DNA from: Certhia americana
Lineage: Eukaryota; Chordata; Aves; Passeriformes; Certhiidae
Reading direction: 5' to 3'
Length of the DNA stretch: 64,000 bases
NCBI GenBank assembly: GCA_018697195.1
Contig: JAGMWU010000060.1
Coordinates: 3,722 to 67,721, forward strand
Positions 55,972-64,000 of this stretch are shown here, piece by piece. A model generated the notes under the pieces. That model was given only the letters and a program-made list of their open reading frames with translations, was not told the DNA's origin and searched no databases. Position 1 is the first letter of the stretch. Each line of letters opens with the position of its first letter. Made by a program: the position numbers and the translations under genes.

Positions 55972-55997
55972 GGGGGGGGGGGGGGGGGGGGGGGGGG
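55972..55997 (+). repeat. Run of 26 G
   Basis: Uninterrupted G homopolymer in the CpG island. The true length may differ because such runs are prone to sequencing error. Confidence 0.9.
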
Positions 55998-56549
55998 ACC
56001 GGGGGACGCGCCCGAGGCGGCTCAACACCGCGGACCCGCGGCCGGACCGGGATCGCTGGCAGCCCCGGCACCGGCAGCTGCCGGGCGGGATAGCACGGGA
56101 CGGGACGGGACGGGACCGGGCGCTCCCGGTGCCGCTGCAGGGCAGAGCCGCCGAGGAGAGGGCGCTCAGCGGAACCGTGGAGGCGCCGGGCGGGGGCTGC
56201 GAGCCCGGGCGGAGTGGGGAGCGGGGCTGGCAGAACGCCGGCACCGAGGCCGCCCGGTGCGGGACGTCCGGGAGCGCCAGAGACGGGGACAGGGAACGGG
56301 AGCGGACGCTGGGCTCGGCAGCTGGGGAGTCCCGAGAGCCCGGAGCTCCAGGGGAGAGCGAGCCCCGACAGCCGGGGGCTCCAGTGCAGAGGGAACAGGC
56401 GAGGCCCCGCGGCGCCGTGGTGATGGGCAAAATCTGGCAGGGACCGATGCAGCGTGGGGATGTCCCGAGACTGGGACTGTGGGAATTGGCTCCGGCGCGG
56501 AAATATTTCATTAGACTTTCCTTTGTGGGAGATGCGTTCTGAGAGACGG

Positions 56550-59500
56550 GAGAGCCCGCGGGGAGCCCCAGTGTGGCACGAAAATGGGATTCACAAGGAT
56601 GCAGTAGGGACTTAACTGCATCCGCAGGAAAGGATTGCCACCGCCGCTCTGACTGCTCGGGGCCCGTATCAGAGGGTCAGGAGGCTGTGTGGCCGGGCTG
56701 GGAGAGAGCAGAAGGGTGCCGGTTCTGAAGGCCCGGGTGGGAGATGGTAGGAAAGCCAGGAGGCACGGAGGTTGGCTGTAAGGTAGTGTTAGGCTGAGCA
56801 GAGGCTGGAAACGATTTGTTAACCCAAGGCTGCACTGCAGCCAAGTTAGGGCTGCTCATGGTTCCGAGGGTTCATCTGAAACTAGAGGGAGAGAACCTGA
56901 ATGAATGTATAGGAGGAAAGCATATTCCAGGTCAGTGACCAGTGCTCAGCAGAGATTAAATGGGCTTCCTCTTCTGGACTGGAGTCTCAAAAATGTCATT
57001 GCACGATTCATGGCCTCTCATGTCAGACCTAGGGTATGGCATCGGCAGCATATGCAGCTTTCATGGAGCCTTTGCACAGCAAGCACTCTGACATCTGTTT
57101 GTGGCATGCACTGTGGGTGCCGTCTTTCCAGCTCCTCTGCTGGGGCTGCTGTGAGCCCACTTCCCCTTTCTCATGGCTGACACAAGGAGCAAGCTGCTAC
57201 TGGCAAGGGTGCACACAGTGGTCCCGATGTAGTTCCATATCTTTTTTCTTTCAAAATGTCATACATATGCTAAGTGCAGGCTGGGCTGCCTTGGTGCCCC
57301 AGCCTGTCAGCCTTAGGCTTAGATGGATGTTGCAGCTCACTCCATTTTAGCTGCCCTTCCTGTCAACCTCCTCTCCATGGACCTCAAAGACCTGTGTGAA
57401 GAGATTCTCATCCTGGCAGTTTTCTTCAGAGACTCCTGCTGCCGTTCTTCACAAGGGATCTCGGTGCCCGGTGGTGGGAGGGACAGAAGGGGAAAGGGGC
57501 AGTGTGGCTCACGTTACACGGACCGGCCAAGCCAGCCCCTGCACTGAGCTCTCTGCTAACTGAAAGCAGCTGTTCAGATTTTGTGACTCTGCATCCACTG
57601 AGGTCACTGCTGTTTCCCTCTGACCCAAACCTGCAGACCTCATTGTAACAGGGGTCCGCTGGTACCAAGGATGGCTTCTGCCACCTCCAACTGCTGCAGT
57701 CTAGTAACTGTTCAGTTGCACCTTTTGCTGAAAGATAGGCTTGCTGTGAAGCTACTCAACTGCATCCGGGGAGGATAGAACTGAAGAAGCTTATACAGGC
57801 TTTCATCACGCGTTTTCCAGCCCAGGGACCCTAATTTTTACTCCCTGGTTGTTCTAGTGCTCTCAGCTGCTCTTCACACTCGCTAGATTCGTTTTTCAAG
57901 TTCCTCTTCTCCTGTCCAGCAGCCCACAAAGCTTCACTGGCTCCTTAAGAGCAACATTAGTAATAGAACCAGGTGAGCTTTTCCCTATGTCTATGCCCTG
58001 TTTTCTTCCAGACAGCTACTACCCAAGAACTGTTAGCTCCATCCTGTCCTTAGTCACTGAGGTTACCCCAGGGAATTTTGGCCCTCTGCTACTTTTCTAC
58101 ACCTTTTTTTTTTTTCCTTTTTTTTGGGTAAGCCTCTCCCAAGGCTTTAAACCCTCTGTCCTGGTCCTTCCCATGACCTGAGCATCTGAAGCACCATTGG
58201 AATGGTACAGTCTCATCACAGAAGCTACCTCAGATCCCATTGCCCCAGCACTGCATGTTCTGGGGGGAGGCAGTTACCCCCCCATCTAAGGAATTAAAAC
58301 TATCTCCAGCAGAGAGGCAGACCTGTCTAGGACCACTTAGTGCAGATTCCCAAATTGCAGTTCACAAAAGTATCTTCTTTTGACTTCATGCCCTAGGACC
58401 TGAAGGGTGTGTGGGTTCTCACCTGCTGGATGCAAGAAGAACATGTGCATTTACCTCAGAATGTGTGGATAGACCTCAGACTGGATGCCCACTGAAGCAG
58501 ACATTTCTTTTTGAGTAGAAAATACTTTTAAATTATTTTGTTTCTGTCAGTAATCCAGGATTTGCACAGGAAAGAAAAATCTAGACAGTTGATCCAAGGT
58601 GGGAAAGGGGACCCAAGAATACCATTGTAAGTCCCCTGGAAAGGGTTAACACCACCATGGGGTTCTTTGGTCAAGGGCTGATATTCTTAGTCCCCAAACT
58701 AGGCATTACCAGCCACCTCCATCCCCCAAGACAGGGAGGTTCTTGCTCCTGCATCTGACATGAGCGGCTCCTGAGTGTGGTTATGGGACCAGCAGCAAAC
58801 GCTTTCAAGAGAGTCCAAGTGTGAGCTCATGCTGCCGCCATCCCTGCAGACCACGAAGCCTCGTTTGCTGGGGCTGAGCGAGTGCTGGGGTTGGTGCTCT
58901 TCAGCAGCTCCTTGGCCTGGGATCTTCTGGCTGTTACCAGGAGGGTGGGCAGAGCAGGGGGCTGGCAGCCCGTGGCCACAGGGTGTGTGTCCGGCGTTCC
59001 TGCCGTGTCCGGCTGCAGTGCTGCAGGAGCTGTGGCTGCCTGTGCGTCCCTCCCCCACTGCTGCAATGAAATGCAGTTACGGGGGAAAGGGAGGGAAGGA
59101 GTCGGAGCCAGCAAGGAGCAGCGAGAAGGAGACAAAGGAGGGGAGTGAGCAGCGGAGGGTGTGGGACGGAGCAGCTGGCAGCTCGGAGGGAGTCGCTGCG
59201 TTCCTACTGCACTGCCACCGCCCTCCATGGTACCAGCTTGGGGCACCCACAGATCTCTGTGCCAGCCCAAACAATGAGCATGGTCTGATTTTATCCCGGG
59301 CATTCCCAGCTGTGGGCACATCGTTTGCAATACATCCTTTTTGATTTATTGTTCACTGGATGGAAGCCCACTCCGGTTCTGTGCTCCTTCCCAGGGACAC
59401 CAGATTTGCACTTCATGGGTTTTTGGCACCTATATCCCTGAGGTCCTGAAAGGCACACTGCTGGGGAGAGAAGGGGGTGGGGGCTAGGGTCTCAACCAGT

Positions 59501-59956
59501 GACTCGCTGAGCTGTCGTAATTTGAGACCAGCTTTTTTCAGGGTGGAGAGATGCAAGGCTGCTGTTTGCCCAAAAACCTCTGTCCTCTTGCAGACAGGCT
59601 CTGAACCTCACAGGAAGCATTCAGCTGTTAAAGACACAGGGGCATGCTGCTCTGGGGCAGCTGATGCCAGCGCTGCCAGGCAGGCAGTGGTTGGAAAGGG
59701 CACTTGAGGATGTAGGAAGCATCTATGTGACAAGGTCCTAGCTGCTCACCTCATACATTGTCAGGTGTGACCTGCTGGGCTGACTTCAGGCCTTTGTTCT
59801 GGGCAAACTCTGACATATTGTCACATTTGCTTTTTGTGAGGGAAAGGCGATACATAGTGATCTGGCAGCAGGTACCTGGCAGGCCTTCCTTTTTCAGGCT
59901 GTTTTCTGTCCTTCCTTTGCTCCCTCTTAACCAGTATCCTCTGGTCTGCATTCCAG
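56550..59956 (+). other. DCHS1: DCHS1 intron 1 (probable)
   Basis: No further gene seen. A T-rich run lies at 58,105-58,127. Two acceptors could end the intron: TCTGCATTCCAG (exon from 59,957) and the more pyrimidine-rich CCTTCCTTTTTCAG (exon from 59,898). Confidence 0.5.
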
Positions 59957-60019
59957 GCAGGATTAAAGCAAGCTCTGCAAAGGAGATCAAGCCACCCTCT
60001 GCTCTGCTGGTTGCCGGCC

Positions 60020-61771
60020 ATGGAGCAAATGAAGAGATCAACAATGCTTCTGCTGGAGCTGCTTATTCTTGGGGGCCTGAGAGCAGGGATGGGCTCTGCT
60101 GTCCTGGGCACCCTGGATCTACAAATAGATGAGGAACAGCCAGCTGGCACCATCATTGGGGATATCAGTGCTGGCCTACCCCCTGAGACTAGTGCTTATA
60201 TGTATTTCATCTCAGCGCAGGAGGGCAGCGGTGTCTCCACAGACTTGGGGATAGATGAGAATACTGGGATCATCAAAACAGCTCGTGTCCTGGACAGAGA
60301 GACTCGGGACCGCTACAGCTTCATTGCTGTCACCCCGGAGGGCATCACAGTAGAAGTGAACATCCAAGTGAATGACATCAATGACCATGCCCCAGCGTTT
60401 CCCAAACAGCACAGCACCTTTCAGATCCCAGAGCACACACCTATTGGCAGCAGGTTTCCATTGGACCCAGCCTTTGATGCTGACAGTGGCCTCCTGAACA
60501 CACAAGGCTATATGATTAAGGGAGGGAATGTGGGGCAGGCCTTCCGCCTGGAAACACGTCGAGGACCCAATGGGGTCCTGTATTTGGACCTGGTGGTCAG
60601 CAACGTTCTGGATCGGGAGAACCGTTCATCGTATTCACTGCTGTTGGAAGCCTATGATGGTGGTTCTCCTCCCCGGAGCACCCAGATGACACTGGATGTG
60701 TCCATTCAGGACATCAATGACAATGCCCCCAGCTTCAACCAGAGCCGCTATCATACACTCATTTCAGAGAATCTGAAACCTGGCAGCAGCATCCTGCAGG
60801 TCTTTGCCTCCGACGCAGACGAAGGTGACAATGGGGATGTGATTTATGAGATCAACCGACGGCAGAGCGATCCTGACCAGTACTTCACCATTGATGCCCG
60901 GACTGGAGTCATCAAGCTCAACAAGGGTCTGGACTATGAAGTGAGGAAGGTGCATGAGCTGGTGGTGCAGGCAAGGGATAAGGCTGTCCATCCTGAGGTC
61001 ACCACAGCCTTTGTCACTATCCATGTGCGTGACTACAATGACAACCAGCCCACCATGACTATCATCTTTCTGAGTGAGGATGGCTCCCCACAGATCTCCG
61101 AGGGAGCGCAGCCCGGACAGTATGTGGCACGTATTTCTGTTTCTGATCCAGACTATGGAGAGTACTCCAATGTCAATGTCACACTGGAGGGAGGAGATGG
61201 TAAGTTTGCCCTCACTACGAAGGACAACATCATCTATCTGATCTGTGTGGACCAACTTCTGGATCGGGAAGAAAGAGACTCCTATGACCTGCGGGTGACA
61301 GCTACTGACTCAGGAACACCCCCACTCCGGGCAGAATCAGCCTTTGTGCTGCAGGTGATGGATGTTAATGACAATCCCCCGCTCTTTGACCAGCAGGAGT
61401 ACAAGCAGAGCATCCCTGAGGTGGTGTACCCGGGCAGCTTTGTCTTGCAGGTGACAGCTCGTGACAAGGACCAGGGTCCCAATGGGGAGGTACGGTACAG
61501 CATTCTGCATGGCCGTGACACCCATTCCAGCTGGTTTACCATTGACCCTGCCACTGGCATCATCACCACTGCTGCCCCACTGGATTATGAGAAGGACCCT
61601 CAGCCTCAGCTCACTGTGCTGGCCACAGACCGGGGAACCCCTGCCCTCTCTTCCTCAGCTGTGGTGCACGTGGCCTTGCAGGATGTCAATGACAATGAGC
61701 CAGTGTTCAGGAGTAACTTCTACAATGTGTCCCTGAAGGAGAACACCCCTGTTGGGACCTGCTTCTTGCAG
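60020..61771 (+). CDS. DCHS1: DCHS1 (dachsous cadherin-related 1), first coding exon
   Basis: Start of the giant atypical cadherin Dachsous-1, the cell-surface ligand of FAT4 in planar cell polarity and growth control (family knowledge). ATG at 60,020 has an excellent context (GCCATGG); a second in-frame ATG follows at 60,029. The upstream TTG frame is 5' UTR. Residues about 9-25 are a Leu-rich signal peptide. LDLQIDEEQPAGTIIGDIS opens cadherin repeat 1. Repeats 1-5 end at the calcium motifs DINDHAP (119), DINDNAP (231), DYNDNQP (338), DVNDNPP (448) and DVNDNEP (555), with LDRE/LDYE motifs inside. Repeat 6 begins and breaks at the donor CTTGCAG|GTAGGT in phase 0. This covers 584 codons of a protein of about 3,300 residues; the rest lies beyond the window. 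No lesion seen. Confidence 0.97.
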
Positions 61772-64000
61772 GTAGGTAGAGGTATTGAGGCCTGAGCTTG
61801 GCAGGGGCACAGCCAAGACTGTGAGCAGCTTGTGTTGGGAGACTGCCACTGCAGGGTGTTTGGTGCAGGTGTCATGGCTTTGACAGGCAGCACTTGCAGC
61901 AGGAATGCCAGAGGAGAGATCCCCACCCTTGGTGTGGGTCTGGAACAGGGCCAGGTCATGTACATGCTTTCTGTGTACAAGTCGTAGGCAATGCCACTGA
62001 CATGGGGCATGCTGCCAGGCTGCCCATCATGCAGGGCATGGTGTGGGCATCTCTTGAGGTCGGTCCTGCTGTGCCAGGCCTTGCTTGCATCAATGTGGAG
62101 CTACCTTGCGGCCAGGACACTCAAAACTGGGCTAAGGAACATGATACTGCCTCTGGGAAACTGCCTGCAGCCAGGCTTCAAACTTCCCTCTTCCCTGTGA
62201 GGGGGAGGTCATTAGCCCAAGTTCATTTGTGTTGGTAAGGCTGGTTGTGAGCATTAGCATTAATTATGCTAATGAGCTAATGAGCCGAGACACGTGCTAC
62301 TGCACCAGCCTTTATGTGGCAAGATGTGGGAACTGGAGAGCTGCTGGACCTCCAAAAACCCTGTGACCCCAGGATGAGCCAGTGATGCCATGTGGGTTCT
62401 GTGTGTTCTGTGCTCCCTGTGTTTGGTGTTTCTGGTGCAGCTCAGGTCCTGGTGCCTGGTTCCTGGGGACAGGTGATGCCACCTGCCTGAGTTGGGATGA
62501 GGGCAGGTGTGGGGGTGCAGTGAGGCACTGCCAAGCATGGCAGCATCCAGGCTGTCCATTGGGACAAGCACCATTGGTTTTGGGGTCACTTATTTGCTGG
62601 AAGTGTGGGGCACAGGGATGTCTGGCTGGGACCATGAGAAGCTCTGGCACCAGGTTGGTGAGGGGTGCCCAAGGGGATGGGAAGAAGAGGAATTCTGGGG
62701 TCCATAAGACAAGGCTGGAGAAGGTCCTGTGATTTGGAAAAAGGGTCTCTAGGTCACCCTGGAGGAAAATTTGGAGCTTGCAAGAATGAATGGTCTACGG
62801 GTGCCCTGTGGGTACACTGCAGGGACATGGTGGATGTGAGTGTGGGCTGGAGTGGAGAAGATGGGCTGTGGGGCATGTGTGTGTGTGCATGCAGGTGACT
62901 GATGGGGTGGGGTGGGAGTGCTGGAGAGGGGCTTGTTGGGGAGTGAATGCAGGGGAAAGGGGTAGGAGTGTGGCGGGAAGGGGGAATTGGGTGGGAGCAA
63001 GGGCCAGGTGTGAAATAGCGAAGGCGTGTGGGACAGGGCGAGTGTAGGATGGCATAGATCAGCGGGCTTGGGGATGGGTCAGGGTAGAATTAGGGGGAAG
63101 TCTGGGTAGAAGAAATGAGTGGGAGATGAGGAGGAAGATGTAGGTCAGGGGATATTTGGGTTATTTGGTATATTGGAATATTTGGATATTTTGGGATATT
63201 TGGTGTATGCAAGGCAACACTACACACTGTCCCAATCTGGGGTGGGGGAGGATGGGGCAGGGCTGGGGACAGAGATGGGGAAGGGGCCAGGGCCAGGGTC
63301 AGAGCAGAGATGCTGTGTGTCCTTGCGTGAGCGAGAGCATGGCAGCCCCAGGCGTGTGCAGGGGCGTCTGCGCTGTACAGCCCCCGAAGGGAGGCCCCCC
63401 TCTTTCCTTGTCCGTGCCTTCCTGCTCAGTGCTGCTCGCCGTGTGGGAAGGCGTTCTGGAAATGCAATCGGAGATGGCGGCTGGGCTCCTGACTGCGAAT
63501 GTGGGGCCAGGCTGGAGGGAGAGCGCACCCTGCAGAGGAGCTGGGGCGTGCGGGGCTCTGGGGCACACCCAGAAGCATGTCCAGTGCGTGGTTGCCTGGC
63601 TCTGCGCTGTGCAGGGACAGGGCTGGCCTGGCAGCTGGTAGTGACCAAGGCTTGGCTACTTTTCGATGGTCTTGGCTTAGTCCTTGTGTTTCGTTTGGAA
63701 ACAGCACATCTGGGCTGAGCGCAGGTAACTCCCGCGCGGCCTCGGCACAAAGCAAACAGCTCACACATCTGCTGCTGCTTCCTCTGAGCCAGGAAATGTG
63801 AGAGGATGGGAAAGGAGGCTGGCCAGGCCGATGGCTTGATCGAGGATGCAGTAGGAGCCAGCCAAGTCTGGGAGCTGGGCAGAGCCAGGTCAGGGAGCCC
63901 TGAGCTTGGAGCACAGCTGCCTGGAATGACCACCCCTGCAGCCTCAAACAGGAAGGCTTCAGAGGTGCTGTCAGGGCTCACAGTGGCCAGTGCCCAGCAC
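61772..64000 (+). other. DCHS1: DCHS1 intron 2 (partial)
   Basis: Starts GTAGGT and is still open at the window end. GC-rich, G-biased on the plus strand between 62,800 and 63,330. I see no coding exon and no recognisable repeat family. Confidence 0.8.
63145..63207 (+). repeat. GATATTTGG-type short repeat
   Basis: Six to seven imperfect copies of a nine-base (G)GATATTTGG unit within about 60 bases in DCHS1 intron 2. Confidence 0.75.

Larger units (their letters stand above)
55300..56550 (+). promoter_or_regulatory. CpG-island promoter of DCHS1
   Basis: CpG-dense block starting about 4.7 kb and ending 3.5 kb upstream of the DCHS1 start codon, in the right place for the promoter and the non-coding first exon. 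It includes a 26-base G run (55,972-55,997) and a CGGGACGGGACGGGAC repeat near 56,095. Frames across it on both strands are composition artefacts. Confidence 0.75.

Noticed and set aside
55171..56542. 446-codon minus-strand and 219-codon plus-strand frames in the DCHS1 CpG island
   Set aside because: CpG-island composition artefacts crossing a 26-base G run; no homology signal recognised.
60011..60019. Upstream extension of the DCHS1 frame from a TTG codon
   Set aside because: The ATG at 60,020 has a near-perfect context and leads directly into the signal peptide; TTG initiation is not expected in a vertebrate gene.

Overview
The window looks like nuclear DNA from a songbird-type (passerine) bird. 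Evidence: CR1 LINE fragments in both orientations throughout, a tRNA-Ile-headed, CR1-tailed SINE of the TguSINE1 type, two copies of an ERV solo LTR (one with a 6-bp target duplication), GC-rich CpG islands rich in minisatellites, and two vertebrate genes with bird-like exon structure. There are no bacterial-style genes; nearly all long open frames in GC-rich or low-complexity stretches are spurious.

Layout. (1) 1-2,790: no recognisable gene. (2) 2,790-7,400: a very GC-rich block dominated by a large imperfect inverted repeat. Two convergent promoter-like cassettes (plus strand from about 3,997; minus strand from about 6,890) share a GC box, a TTTAAA box, a GC(T/C)ATTTGCTC element, a long polypyrimidine tract, a CCGCAGCCGCGG block, AATAAAGCCC and CCCCACACGGGGC. 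Arrays of short C/G hairpins lie between them. (3) 9,400-10,300: CpG-rich, with a duplicated 185-bp promoter-like unit and a tandem 54-bp repeat. (4) 11,129-12,060 (minus): a candidate unrecognised two-exon gene for a single-pass membrane protein with a basic Ser/Arg-rich tail (269 aa), behind a TATA box and a repeat array carrying a CRE-like site. (5) 14,483-33,916 (minus): a complete LCMT2 (TYW4) gene reconstructed as 13 coding exons, 684 aa, with every phase matching and all GT-AG junctions. It starts in a CpG island carrying a 36/17-bp minisatellite and an uninterrupted array of 43 heptamers. (6) 34,800-55,150: gene-poor, with LINE fragments, a SINE and simple repeats. (7) 55,300-56,550: CpG island, probable DCHS1 promoter and non-coding exon 1. 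(8) 60,020-61,771 (plus): first coding exon of DCHS1 (584 codons, signal peptide and five cadherin repeats), then intron to the end of the window.

LCMT2 makes the wybutosine base of tRNA-Phe and DCHS1 is the FAT4 ligand in planar cell polarity; there is no sign that they work together. The least explained items are the convergent cassettes at 4-7 kb, the two-exon gene at 11-12 kb and the heptamer array at 34.4-34.7 kb.
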